Shown: one piece after another, positions 36,331 through 45,620 of the stretch
Numbering within the stretch: the first letter of the stretch is position 1
Layout: the number at the start of each line of letters is the position of its first letter
From: Mesorhizobium amorphae CCNWGS0123
GTDB taxonomy: Bacteria > Pseudomonadota > Alphaproteobacteria > Rhizobiales > Rhizobiaceae
Direction of reading: 5' to 3'
NCBI RefSeq assembly: GCF_001686985.1
Contig: NZ_CP015322.1
Coordinates: 310,001 to 374,000 of the forward strand
DNA length: 64,000 nucleotides
Translations under genes and position numbers: made by a program
Notes under the pieces: model-generated
Database searches by the model: none
What the model was told of the DNA's origin: nothing
The model's input: only the letters and a program-made list of their open reading frames with translations

Positions 36331-36357
36331 AGAGGGAATACCCTCATGCTGGGCTGA
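36331..36357 (+). promoter_or_regulatory. Conserved 27-base leader element, copy D
   Basis: GAGGG-AATA-CCCTC forms a perfect small hairpin here, followed by ATGCTGGGCTGA. It matches 18080-18106 with two differences. Just upstream CCGAAA pairs with TTTCGG (36285-36321 region), giving another potential stem. Both copies lie 38-39 bases past an operator box, suggesting a conserved transcript leader. Confidence 0.55.
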
Positions 36358-36512
36358 CCGCCCAGTTACCATGGGAGCCAAGCATCGACGAAGATCCTGG
36401 GGCGGCCTAACCGCGCGAACATGTCGTCGCGCAAAAAGGCTTCGTCTGGATAACCCGCCTGGCGGACAACCGAGGCGCAGGGACGTGATAAGCCTGGCTG
36501 AAAGGAAGTTTG

Positions 36513-37499
36513 GTGAAGCCTGAAGATATCCTGAACCCGTTTAAAAGCTGGCATTTACCGTTTGACCACTGGGTCAGCGACGGCTTGGGTTGGATTGTAC
36601 AAAACTACCGACCATTTTTTCAGAGTGTTAAATGGCCTATTGACCAGCTCCTGACGACGTTCGCAGCTGTTCTCAACGGCATTCCGCCCGTCATCGCAAT
36701 TGTCATCGTTGGCCTTATTGCCTGGCAGCTTTCCGGTTGGCGGCTGGCCGTCCAGACAGCAGGCCTCCTGATCATCATCGGCCTCCTCGGCATCTGGGGA
36801 GAGACCATGACCACGCTCTCTCTTGTTTTTACGGCGGTCCTTTTCTGCACGATCGTTGGCATCCCGTTGGGCGTGCTTGCGGCGCGGAGCGCTCGGACTG
36901 CTGCAATCTGCAGGCCAATCCTCGACACAATGCAAACGATTCCGTCATTCGTCTATCTCGTCCCGGTTGTTATGTTGTTTGGCATCGGCAATGTGCCGGG
37001 GGTTATCGTAACCATCGTTTTTGCCTTGCCGCCGGTCATAAGGCTGACGACGCTAGGTATCCAACAGGTCTCCGAAGAGGTGGTGGAGGCGATGCGCGCC
37101 TTTGGCGCCTCCGACAGCCAGCTTCTCTTCAAGGCGCAGTTGCCGCTGGCGTTGCCGAGCATTTTAGCGGGCGTCAACCAGACGCTGATGATGTCGCTCG
37201 CGATGGTTGTGGTTGCGTCGATGATCGCCGTGGGCGGGTTGGGACAAATGGTCCTACGGGGCATCGGCCGGCTGGATGTCGGCCAGGCCGCAACCGGCGG
37301 AATTGGGATTGTTCTCCTGGCAATCATCTTGGATCGCCTCACCCAATCAGCCATGACCAGCAGCAGGCAATTCGCTCACGTAGCTTGGTACAACCGCGGC
37401 CCTGCTGGGATCGTCACAGCTGTGGTCAGAACCCTCGCTGCCCGTCCGGCAAGCCGCGAGCAATTGCGAAGTGACCGGCAACAAGTGTCAAATTCATAA
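36513..37499 (+). CDS. proW: Betaine ABC transporter permease
   Basis: This is the inner-membrane permease of the ProVWX/OpuA importer class, about 328 residues from a GTG at 36513 (GGAAG lies just upstream; a TTG at 36510 is the alternative). It has about seven hydrophobic segments, including IAIVIVGLIAWQLSGW and LTLVFTAVLFCTIVGIPLGV-like stretches. The EAA-type loop that contacts the ATPase is EVVEAMRAFGASDSQLLFKA. It is the first gene of the proW-proX-proV unit behind operator D. The gene order differs from the proV-proW-proX order of E. coli. Confidence 0.9.
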   Translation: MKPEDILNPFKSWHLPFDHWVSDGLGWIVQNYRPFFQSVKWPIDQLLTTFAAVLNGIPPVIAIVIVGLIAWQLSGWRLAVQTAGLLIIIGLLGIWGETMTTLSLVFTAVLFCTIVGIPLGVLAARSARTAAICRPILDTMQTIPSFVYLVPVVMLFGIGNVPGVIVTIVFALPPVIRLTTLGIQQVSEEVVEAMRAFGASDSQLLFKAQLPLALPSILAGVNQTLMMSLAMVVVASMIAVGGLGQMVLRGIGRLDVGQAATGGIGIVLLAIILDRLTQSAMTSSRQFAHVAWYNRGPAGIVTAVVRTLAARPASREQLRSDRQQVSNS

Positions 37500-37513
37500 C
37501 AGCGGGAGCAACA

Positions 37514-38542
37514 ATGAGCCAGTTTACAATCACTTCGGCCCTTAGGACACTCGCCGTCGCCGTCACGGTGTTCGGCACAATGATGTTGACGTCCGGATAT
37601 GTGGCCGCGGAAGATCTGCCGGGTAAGGGCGCCACAGTGAAGCCGATGTATAACGGGATCGCCGAAGAACTATTCGAGTCCTACGTGGTAAAGCTTGGGC
37701 TTGATGATCTAGGGTATACAGTCGAAGAACCGGCACAGTCCCAGGTTGCAGTTGCCCATGTGGCCGTCGCAAATGGCGATGCTGATTACTACACTCCGCA
37801 CTGGTACCCCCTGCATACAGCGTTTGCAAACCAAGCTGGTGGAGACGCGAAAGCCCATCGGGTGGGCACCTTGGCGAGAAATTCAATTCAGGGCTACTCG
37901 ATTGATAAAGCTACGGCCGACAAGTACGGCATCAAAAGCATCGATCAGTTGAAAGATCCGAAGATTGCCAAGCTTTTCGATATTGACGGAGATGGCAAAG
38001 CAGATCTCTACGGTTGTGAGCCTGGCTGGGGGTGTGAGCGCATTATCGAGCATCATCTGGATGCTTACGGGCTGAGGGACACGGTAACGCATAACCAGGG
38101 CGAGTACTTCGCTTTGATCGCCGATGCGATCGAACGGGTCAAAGAGGGCAAACCGGTGTTGTACTACGGTTGGACCCCTACCTGGATTAACGGCATTCTC
38201 CGCCATGGCGAGAATGTATCATGGCTCACGGTTCCCTTCACGGCTTTGCCCGATGAACAGGCCGGGGCAGAGACGGCAGTCGCCGGCATAGGCAATCTGG
38301 GCTTTACTGTGAACACACACCACGTGTTCGCTAACACGGCGTTTCTTGAGAAAAATCCCGTCGCAAACAAGTGGTTCGAGCAAGTCCAGATTCCGATTGA
38401 AGACATCGACAGCGAGAACCTGCTGATTCACAAGGGAGAGAAGTCGAATGACGACATTCGTCGGCATGCTGAAGATTGGAAGAAGGCCCATCTCGACGAG
38501 TGGAACAAATGGATCGCCCAGGCCAAGCTCGCTTCCAAATAA
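37514..38542 (+). CDS. proX: Betaine-binding periplasmic protein of the ABC transporter
   Basis: This 342-residue protein has a signal peptide ending near residue 33 (SGYVAAEDLPG). All three aromatic-box Trp seen in E. coli ProX are present: YTPHWYPLH, PGWGCERIIEHH and YYGWTPTW. DPKIAKLFDIDGDGKADL matches the E. coli protein closely. It should bind glycine betaine, proline betaine or similar cations. It lies 14 bases after proW. It shares long stretches with the solitary copy at 16294, which lacks the first Trp. Confidence 0.93.
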   Translation: MSQFTITSALRTLAVAVTVFGTMMLTSGYVAAEDLPGKGATVKPMYNGIAEELFESYVVKLGLDDLGYTVEEPAQSQVAVAHVAVANGDADYYTPHWYPLHTAFANQAGGDAKAHRVGTLARNSIQGYSIDKATADKYGIKSIDQLKDPKIAKLFDIDGDGKADLYGCEPGWGCERIIEHHLDAYGLRDTVTHNQGEYFALIADAIERVKEGKPVLYYGWTPTWINGILRHGENVSWLTVPFTALPDEQAGAETAVAGIGNLGFTVNTHHVFANTAFLEKNPVANKWFEQVQIPIEDIDSENLLIHKGEKSNDDIRRHAEDWKKAHLDEWNKWIAQAKLASK

Positions 38543-38612
38543 CCATCAAGGATAGAACTCATCCGGCAGAATAGCTCTGCCCCACGGTAGGCCGGAAACC
38601 TGGAGACGGATT

Positions 38613-39662
38613 TTGACTGCTCACGCCATCGAGTTCAGGGATGTGTGGAAGGTTTTCGGATCGACTGCAAAGTACGATCTGGCTCGCATCCAGAGGGATT
38701 ATCTTTCAAAGGACGCTCTCCTTGAACAGCACGGCTGTGTCGTTGCGGTGGCCGGCGTTTCTTTCAAGGTCAAGGCTGGAGAGATATTCTGCGTCATGGG
38801 TTTGTCCGGAAGCGGTAAATCGACATTAGTCAGGCATGTCAACCGGCTAATCAAACCTAGCGCTGGGCAGATCATTGTAGGCGGTGAGGACATTAATCTG
38901 AAGTCCGAGGCGGAGATGCGCCAGCTGCGGGCTCAATCGATTGGAATGGTATTCCAGAACGTGGCGCTGTTGCCGCATCGAACCGTGCGGGACAATGTTG
39001 CATTAAGTCTAGAGCTACGAGGCGTTCCGAAACGCCGCCGTTACGATATCGCTGAGGAAAAGCTGGAGCTGGTGCAGCTTGCCGGTTGGGGGGATCGTTA
39101 TCCGGACGAACTGTCCGGGGGAATGAAACAGAGGATCGGATTGGCCCGTGCGCTAGCGGCTGACCCGGCCATCTTGCTGATGGACGAGCCTTTTTCGGCG
39201 CTCGATCCACTTATTCGTCGGGAGTTGCAAGACCAGTTCAAGGAGCTGTCAAGCAAGCTTCGGAAAACAACACTTTTCATCACACATGATTTGGACGAGG
39301 CGGTGCGCCTGGGTCATCAGATTGGCGTCATGAAGGACGGCAAAATGCTGCAGATCGGCTCTGCGGATGACATCATTGGAAACCCGCAGGATCCGTACGT
39401 CGAGAAGTTTGTCCAGGGAAGCAGTCGTCTCAAGCTCCTGACGGCCGCCTCTGTCATTTCACCCCTCAGCGGATATTCGAGTGTCGGAGGCACGGCGCTC
39501 GCCGATGCTCCGAGGGTCATGTTGAACATTGGGATAGAGGAGCTGGTGGCGTTGTCAAATACAAATGGGAACAAGCCGCTGGTTGTAACTGATGAGTCCG
39601 GCGCCGACGTTGGAATCGTCACTGCATCCTCCCTGCTCAAAGGCATTGAGGATAGGCTTTAG
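38613..39662 (+). CDS. proV: Betaine ABC transporter ATP-binding protein
   Basis: This 349-residue ATPase has Walker A GLSGSGKST (about residues 71-79), the Q-loop MVFQNVALLPHRTV, signature LSGGMKQRIGLARAL, Walker B ILLMDEPFSALDP and switch His FITHDLDEA. The N-terminal extension before Walker A and the C-terminal tail (ALSNTNGNKPLVVTDESG, CBS-like) are typical of ProV/OpuAA. The start is a TTG after GGAGACGGA. It is weak, which may limit the amount of ATPase. It completes the transporter unit. Confidence 0.92.
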   Translation: MTAHAIEFRDVWKVFGSTAKYDLARIQRDYLSKDALLEQHGCVVAVAGVSFKVKAGEIFCVMGLSGSGKSTLVRHVNRLIKPSAGQIIVGGEDINLKSEAEMRQLRAQSIGMVFQNVALLPHRTVRDNVALSLELRGVPKRRRYDIAEEKLELVQLAGWGDRYPDELSGGMKQRIGLARALAADPAILLMDEPFSALDPLIRRELQDQFKELSSKLRKTTLFITHDLDEAVRLGHQIGVMKDGKMLQIGSADDIIGNPQDPYVEKFVQGSSRLKLLTAASVISPLSGYSSVGGTALADAPRVMLNIGIEELVALSNTNGNKPLVVTDESGADVGIVTASSLLKGIEDRL

Positions 39663-39777
39663 CGGCCCGACACTCACCCGCCATAACCTTACTTCATGAC
39701 GTGGATGACTATTTATTGTTAGTTTTCCGCAGATTGCTGATCTATATTCTATTCTAACATCAACTAAGGATTAAGCT

Positions 39778-41298
39778 ATGTCTGCACGACCCGGTGGCCG
39801 GGACGCCCGGCAGAAGATGCGTTCGGAGCGGGCAGTTACATATATGCCCCCGATGGACCGCGGCCTGCCTTACATGGATTTGCTAAGCGCGGACGAACTG
39901 GAGCGTCTTCATGACTACTCCATGCAGATCCTCGAAGAAATTGGCATTGAGTTTCGTGACGACGAGGCCATTGCGCTGTGGAAGGCTTCCGGCGCCGACG
40001 TTACCGAACAGCGTGTCAGGATAGACCGTCACCTGTTGATGGATCTTGTCGCGAAGGCTCCCGAGTCGATTACTGTCCACGCCCGCAATCCGGCAAAGAC
40101 AGTCACCCTTGGCGGCCGAAGGACAATTTTCACCCCCGCGTATGGCTCTCCAAACGTGCTGGACCTAGAAGGCAAGCGGCGAAACTCGACGATCGCCGAT
40201 TTCGTGAATTTTGCAAAGCTTGCCTATCAAGCGCCGGCCATGCACATGACCGGCGGCGTCCTTTGCGAGCCAATGGACGTGGCAGTTCCCAAGCGTCACC
40301 TGCATATGAATTACAGCCTGATAAAATACTCGGACAAAGCGTTCATGGGCGCCGTCACCTCTAAAGAGAGGGCAGAGGACACTGTTTCAATGGCCAAGAT
40401 CGTTTTCGGCGACGAATTTGTCCACGATAACACCGTCACGGTATCGATAGCGAATTGCAACTCGCCGCTGGTATGGGACTCAACGATGCTCGACGCGGTC
40501 AAAGTCTACGCCGCGAGCAATCAGGCAATCCTGTTCACCCCGTTTGTCCTTGCGGGCGCCAGCACCCCGGCGAGTACCATCGGCGCGGTGGCACAGCTCA
40601 ACGCCGAGGCGCTTGCCGGCGTAGCCTTCGCTCAAGTCGTCCGGCCGGGAGCTCCGGCAATCTATGGACAGTGGCTGGCTACGGTCTCCATGAAAACCGG
40701 GGCGCCCATGGCTGGAACGCCGGAAATCGACCACATGAACATGTTGGTCGGTCAGTTGGCGAGGCGCTACAAGCTCCCCTGGCGCTGCAGCGGCATGTGC
40801 ACGAGTTCCAAGCTCGTCGATGCCCAAGCCGGGTATGAAGCAGCCCGCAACATGTATGGCGTACTGATCGCCGGCGCGAACTTTGTTCTTTCGACCACCG
40901 GTTATCTCGAGGGAGCCCTCACTCAGAGCTATAGCAAGTTCATGCTCGACGCAGAGCAGATGGTAATGTTCTACAAGCTCGGACAGGGCTTGGTGAAAAG
41001 CGAGTTGGATGAGTCGCTTGATGCGATCCGCCAGAGCGAGCCCGGCGGCCATTATCTCGGGACCGCCCACACGCTGAAGAACTTCGAGCAGGCCTTTTTC
41101 GTACCCGATCTGATGGACCACGACAGCTTTGAGCAATGGTCGTTCGCAGGCGCAAGGGACGCCGACACACGGGGACGCGACGCGGCTGCAAAAGCGCTGA
41201 GGGAGTATCAGGCCCCGCCACTAGACGAAGCTATTGATGAAGCCTTACTCGAGTTCATGAAGCGCAAGGAACTCCTGATCGGCGACGCCGTCCTCTAA
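39778..41298 (+). CDS. Non-pyrrolysine MttB-family methyltransferase
   Basis: This 506-residue protein belongs to the trimethylamine methyltransferase family. It is read without any internal amber codon, so it belongs to the non-pyrrolysine branch, whose known members demethylate glycine betaine, proline betaine or carnitine by handing the methyl group to a corrinoid protein. Family blocks include ADELERLHDYSMQILEEIGI at the start, GSPNVLDLEGKRRNSTIADF, MHMTGGVLCEPMDV and GHYLGTAHTLKNFEQAF near the end. AAGGA precedes the ATG. No corrinoid protein or methyl acceptor is encoded in the window, so the acceptor is unknown. It follows the transporter directly and probably acts on the imported compound. 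Confidence 0.85.
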   Translation: MSARPGGRDARQKMRSERAVTYMPPMDRGLPYMDLLSADELERLHDYSMQILEEIGIEFRDDEAIALWKASGADVTEQRVRIDRHLLMDLVAKAPESITVHARNPAKTVTLGGRRTIFTPAYGSPNVLDLEGKRRNSTIADFVNFAKLAYQAPAMHMTGGVLCEPMDVAVPKRHLHMNYSLIKYSDKAFMGAVTSKERAEDTVSMAKIVFGDEFVHDNTVTVSIANCNSPLVWDSTMLDAVKVYAASNQAILFTPFVLAGASTPASTIGAVAQLNAEALAGVAFAQVVRPGAPAIYGQWLATVSMKTGAPMAGTPEIDHMNMLVGQLARRYKLPWRCSGMCTSSKLVDAQAGYEAARNMYGVLIAGANFVLSTTGYLEGALTQSYSKFMLDAEQMVMFYKLGQGLVKSELDESLDAIRQSEPGGHYLGTAHTLKNFEQAFFVPDLMDHDSFEQWSFAGARDADTRGRDAAAKALREYQAPPLDEAIDEALLEFMKRKELLIGDAVL

Positions 41299-41469
41299 GC
41301 GGCAGCCGAAGGTCGCAGGTACCAATGTCTGGTCGAGACATCCGCAGTGTCGTCGTGCAGTTTCGTGCGCGACCGGCACGGATTGCGAAACGTCCCAGTT
41401 AGCTGAAGTCCCACCAAGGCTGTCTGTCCACAGGCCGGCCATCCCCTGCGAAAGGTATGGAAGAAGCTG

Positions 41470-42525
41470 ATGAACGCACCTCCCGACATGAATGCCATGA
41501 AGGCTTTGTCCACATTTGACAGCCACATGCGCGGCGGCCAGCCTGTCGACCTGGTTGTTCTTGTCCTGCCCGGCTTTTCGCAATTGGCACTCCACGCGTT
41601 CATCGAACCATTCCGCATTGCCAATGTGCTTTCAAAGCTGGCGTTGTTCCGGTGGCGCATAGCAGGACTTGACGCACGGCCGGTCGTGGGCGCGAGCGGG
41701 CTTTCGGTGGCGGTAGATATGACCGTCGACGACCTGGACGTTTGCATCGGTGGGAAGGCACCAAACCACCTGGCGATCATAGCCGGGGAACCCGTGAGCC
41801 CGCGCCTGCCGCCCCAGATAACTAACGTCTTACGGACATTCGCACGCCGCGGGATTCCAATCTCGGCACTAGGCACAGCACCCTGGCTTCTGGCGCAGAC
41901 AGGTCTGCTATCGGGTACGCGCTGCACGATTCATTGGTCAAGACTGGCCGCATTCTCGGAGATGTTCCAACAGACGCAGGCGCGGGATGCGTTGTTCGTA
42001 AAAGACGGCCAATTTGCCACCTGCGCAGGGGAACTGGCGGCCTTTGACCTCGCCGTCGATCTGATCTCCGGCCATGTCAGCGGAACGATCGCCCAGGAGA
42101 TCTGCCGATACGCAACGGTTGACGGGCAACGGTCTGGTTCGAACCGTCAGACGGGACCAACCGGCCTTGCGTTCGCCGGCGCGAGCGACAAGCTGCTGAT
42201 GGCAATGCGTATCATGGAAGAATACGTGGAAAACCCTTTAAGTATGACGGAAGTTTCCCGGCGCGTTGGCATATCACGACGTCAGTTGGAGCGGCTGTTT
42301 GCAGCCCACGTCCATATGCCTCCGGTGCGCCATTACCTGCGCGTGCGTGTCGAGCACGCCAAACGCCTGATCGAGGGCACGAGCTTGCCGATTATCGATA
42401 TCGCAATGGCCTGCGGCTTCATGTCTGCTTCGCACTTCGCAAAGTCGTTCAGGACCTTCCATGGCGTGTCACCACAGCAATGCCGTATTGCGCTACCAGC
42501 GTGGGTCGGACCCGGCCTTGGTTGA
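41470..42525 (+). CDS. GlxA-family AraC regulator, copy 2
   Basis: This 351-residue regulator has an N-terminal DJ-1/PfpI-like domain (VDLVVLVLPGFSQLALHAFI and ALGTAPWLLAQTGLLSG). The nucleophile-position Cys is absent, unlike copy 1. The C-terminal AraC domain is MTEVSRRVGISRRQLERLFA and LPIIDIAMACGFMSASHFAK. GGAAGAAG precedes the ATG. It is related to GbdR/CdhR-like regulators of quaternary-amine catabolism and is placed directly after the MttB-like gene. It probably senses the substrate of this unit. Confidence 0.87.
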   Translation: MNAPPDMNAMKALSTFDSHMRGGQPVDLVVLVLPGFSQLALHAFIEPFRIANVLSKLALFRWRIAGLDARPVVGASGLSVAVDMTVDDLDVCIGGKAPNHLAIIAGEPVSPRLPPQITNVLRTFARRGIPISALGTAPWLLAQTGLLSGTRCTIHWSRLAAFSEMFQQTQARDALFVKDGQFATCAGELAAFDLAVDLISGHVSGTIAQEICRYATVDGQRSGSNRQTGPTGLAFAGASDKLLMAMRIMEEYVENPLSMTEVSRRVGISRRQLERLFAAHVHMPPVRHYLRVRVEHAKRLIEGTSLPIIDIAMACGFMSASHFAKSFRTFHGVSPQQCRIALPAWVGPGLG

Positions 42526-42734
42526 CACAACTGCTAACGACCGCCGGAAGGCTCGGCGTTCATTCTCATTTAGGCCTCGCAATAGGCGGCTTGACGTCGG
42601 AGGGCTGGGTGCCCTACGCGGAACTGATTAGAGCGTCCACTGCTCATGGAAACGGCAAACCGTTCTAGGCTTTCGGAGCATCGGGTAGCTATTGGGAGTC
42701 ATTGTGGCTTACGGATCTGGCGACATGAGCGAAG

Positions 42735-43260
42735 GCGCGCGCCTAAATGCACACTCACCACTACGGTCTATCAACAGCTTCGCGACGATCTTCTGCTCGG
42801 CGTATGTGACAGCCAATGCATCATGCCGGTTAGCGCTCAAGTGCTGGAGGAACTGACCCCCATGCGCTGCCGGCTGGATGAGCTGACGCGTCAACCGAAT
42901 CGGCGAATGGGAAGAGCAGTTGGTGCTGGCTTTGCACCGGCTGGCGCGCCAAGCGTCCTCTGCCGGAGGTTCCGTCCTCCAACAATCCGGAATGGGAGAA
43001 TCTGCGCCGGGCCTTTTCACCGGGCGCTGATCGTCGGTGGCCGCTCGCACTGGCTGACCGATTGGCGACCAGCTCTCCGATCAGGCCCCCCGCTAAAGGC
43101 TGATCTCCTAGGATGATTCCGAGCGCGATGAGATAGGCGGGCATCGGATGATCGCCGTGCGCGCCGTGGATGGCGACGCTGAAGGCGCCGTCGAAGCGCA
43201 GCTTAACCAATACCGTCTTACGGCGGCCAAGTTGCATGGAGCGCTTCGAGGTAACCTGCG
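42735..43260 (+). pseudogene. FCD-type GntR regulator remnant
   Basis: Pieces in successive frames match a GntR/FCD regulator: TTTVYQQLRDDLLLGV (start of the winged helix), EEQLVLALHRLARQASSAGG, NPEWENLRRAF with FHRALIVGGRSHWLTDW, and near the end GDAEGAVEAQLNQYRLTAAK. Several frame changes and a missing recognition helix show that it is dead. It may have been the regulator of the neighbouring hydantoinase/SDR genes. Confidence 0.6.
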
Positions 43261-43465
43261 ACCCGCGCGAGTGACGCCAAGCAGCTGCGCAGCCTAGGTC
43301 TCTGAGCGCCTCGCCACCGGAACTGAAAGTTGGCAGGGACACCCCGATTTCGCTTCTGCTTGGCAGGCCGACGCTGTTCCTTTTTGGCGGGTTGCTTGCG
43401 CTATAACAATTTCAAGGAAACGTGCGCTCCGTTTCCGGCCGGAATTCCGTCAACACTGTTGCGGG

Positions 43466-45502
43466 CTAAACCGCTATCCTGGGTCTTCCCGACGCGACCG
43501 CTAACACCTGTGCCTCGATGAAGAGACGCTGACCTTCCACGGTCGAAACCCGATATTCGATGGTGACCTCAATCTCGGCGCTGTCGGTGCCTGCATCCCT
43601 AGCCGTCCCCACGACGAGGGCGCGGACATCGGCCTCTGCGGCGGCGATGGCCGATGGTTCATCAAGGAAATCGCGAACTCTACCCCCAGAGGCGAGGCGG
43701 AAGAGTCCTTCTTTGGGTTGGCTGACCTGTGCCTCGGCCGACACGCGCACCTGCCCGACGACCGCGCCCAGCGCATTGGCGACATCGGTATCTTCCGGCA
43801 CGACGCAGTCATTGCCGACTAAGGGCGGCAGCCCGGCATAGTGCAACGGCGCGGAGGCGCCCAGGCCTATGACCGGGCGGTCGAGCGCGACGCTTAAGCG
43901 GGCGATGCCGGGATGTGCGTCGACAGCGCGTTGAACCAGGGCATGTGCCACCGTCGAAGCGCCATCGAGCCCGTCTTCGGTGAAAGCCGTCTCCAGAATG
44001 ACCTCGGCCGACCAGCGGGTCAGCGTAAGCAGTACACGCTCCGAAAACGCCTCCGGGGACACAGCAACCGGGTGGCCCCGGCCGTCACGTTTGCGGGCGA
44101 ACAATTCGGCGCCGAGCCGGGCAGCGAGGGGGTCCCAATTCGCTTGCCTGCCCAGCACATGGGCAGCATCCGACGGGGTAAAGCCGGCGACATGTACCAG
44201 ACCGCGCGACACCAGCCTGTTGAGCGTGGCGTTCTGGGCGTTTGAGGTAAGAAGCTTGTCCAAAGCGACGGCCATATTACCAATAGCCTCGTAGAGTCGG
44301 CTTTCAGGTGCGGTAAGGCCAGTTGCAAGCCGATCTGGCACGCCTGTGCGCACCGCGAAGCGGCCATCCATGCGGCTGGGATTGGGGGTGCGCAATTGGC
44401 GTTCGAGCTCCCCCACAACGGCCTCGCTATGCGTCGTACCGGCAAGCGCCAAAGGCACCAGGCGGCGCGGCCCAAGCAGGATTTGTGGAATTAGCGCCCC
44501 ATCCTCCAGCGCCACTTCGGAATCGCCGCCAAGGCCGAAGGTGCGCATTGCGACAGCCTCGACCATGGTGCGGAAGCCACCGACAGTGGCCCCCTCCGGG
44601 TCAAGGCGCGGTCGGCCCCTGTCGAGCACGGCGACGTCAGTAGTGGTGCCGCCAATATCAGAAACGACGGCGTTGTCGAGGCCGGTCATGTGATGGGCGC
44701 CGACCAGGCTGGCGGCCGGCCCGGAAAGAATGGTCTCAATGGGCCGCTGGCGAGCAAACGCCGCCGAGACCAGCGCGCCGTCGCCGCGCACCACCATCAA
44801 GGGGGCCACGATCTTACGCGCTTCGAGAAACCCCTCGGTTGCTGCGACCAGCCGGTCGATCATCGAAATCAGCCTGGCATTGAGCAGTGTGGTCAGCGCT
44901 CGACGAGGGCCGCCGAGCTTGGCTGAGAGTTCGTGGCTCGCAGTGACCGGCAGCCCGGTCCTCTCGCGGATCATGTTGCGAGCGGCAATTTCATGCGCTG
45001 GATTGCGGGTGGCAAAATAGGCACAGACGGCGAAGCCGGATACCGAGGCGCCGAGTTCCGGGAGTGCCGCTTGCAAACCCGACAGGTCGAGTCCGGCGGT
45101 GTTGCCATGAACATCATGGCCGCCGGGACAGAAAATCACCGGGTCTGTGCCAAGAGCGGTCTTCAACCCGTCTCTTGCAAGGTCGGCTTCGGAGAAGCCG
45201 ATCATAATAAGCGCGACCCGACCGCCCTGCCCTTCGACTAGTGCGTTGGTGGCCAGTGTTGTCGAAATCGAGACCAGTTTGATGGCAGCCGAATTGGTGC
45301 CCGCCTTGCACAGCACCGCGTCGACGGCGCCCGAAATGCCGACCGCCAGATCGTGCCTCGTGGTCAACGCCTTGGCCTTGGCCAGCACCTTGCCCTTGTT
45401 CGGTCCCTGTTGCGGGCCTTCCGTTTCGGACCACAGTACGGCATCCGTATAGGTGCCGCCGGTATCGATCCCGAGAAACACTGGCTTTGGCTTCGAACTC
45501 AC
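43466..45502 (-). CDS. Hydantoinase/oxoprolinase family protein (HyuA-like)
   Basis: This is a 678-residue ASKHA-fold protein that uses ATP to open or carboxylate its substrate. The N-terminal phosphate loop is FLGIDTGGTYTDAVLW; the second is VSDIGGTTTDVAVLDRGRPR; and ILSGPAASLVGAHHMTG lies between them. HyuA proteins (N-methylhydantoinase, oxoprolinase, acetone or acetophenone carboxylases) normally pair with a HyuB subunit, but no hyuB gene is present in the window. It starts at 45502. A gap of about 120 bases separates it from the upstream SDR gene on the same strand. Substrates may include cyclic amides or N-methylhydantoin-like compounds, which would fit an N-methyl amine island. Confidence 0.83.
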   Translation of the reverse strand: MSSKPKPVFLGIDTGGTYTDAVLWSETEGPQQGPNKGKVLAKAKALTTRHDLAVGISGAVDAVLCKAGTNSAAIKLVSISTTLATNALVEGQGGRVALIMIGFSEADLARDGLKTALGTDPVIFCPGGHDVHGNTAGLDLSGLQAALPELGASVSGFAVCAYFATRNPAHEIAARNMIRERTGLPVTASHELSAKLGGPRRALTTLLNARLISMIDRLVAATEGFLEARKIVAPLMVVRGDGALVSAAFARQRPIETILSGPAASLVGAHHMTGLDNAVVSDIGGTTTDVAVLDRGRPRLDPEGATVGGFRTMVEAVAMRTFGLGGDSEVALEDGALIPQILLGPRRLVPLALAGTTHSEAVVGELERQLRTPNPSRMDGRFAVRTGVPDRLATGLTAPESRLYEAIGNMAVALDKLLTSNAQNATLNRLVSRGLVHVAGFTPSDAAHVLGRQANWDPLAARLGAELFARKRDGRGHPVAVSPEAFSERVLLTLTRWSAEVILETAFTEDGLDGASTVAHALVQRAVDAHPGIARLSVALDRPVIGLGASAPLHYAGLPPLVGNDCVVPEDTDVANALGAVVGQVRVSAEAQVSQPKEGLFRLASGGRVRDFLDEPSAIAAAEADVRALVVGTARDAGTDSAEIEVTIEYRVSTVEGQRLFIEAQVLAVASGRPRIAV

Positions 45503-45620
45503 TGCGGATAGCCGTTCGATGGGAGTCCGTTAGACTTGCCTTGCAGGCTAGCGGGACCCTGGATTTTTAGCAGAGAGTCCTGCGGGAAGCTTAACCTGAC
45601 GCAAGCCGTCTGGCGCACGG

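Noticed and set aside
39778..41298. Pyrrolysine-type trimethylamine methyltransferase
   Set aside because: The frame has no internal amber codon at the position where pyrrolysine is encoded, and no pyl genes are present.
42830..43342. A 170-codon minus-strand open frame
   Set aside because: The opposite strand carries recognisable GntR/FCD pieces across the same interval, so this frame is a shadow.
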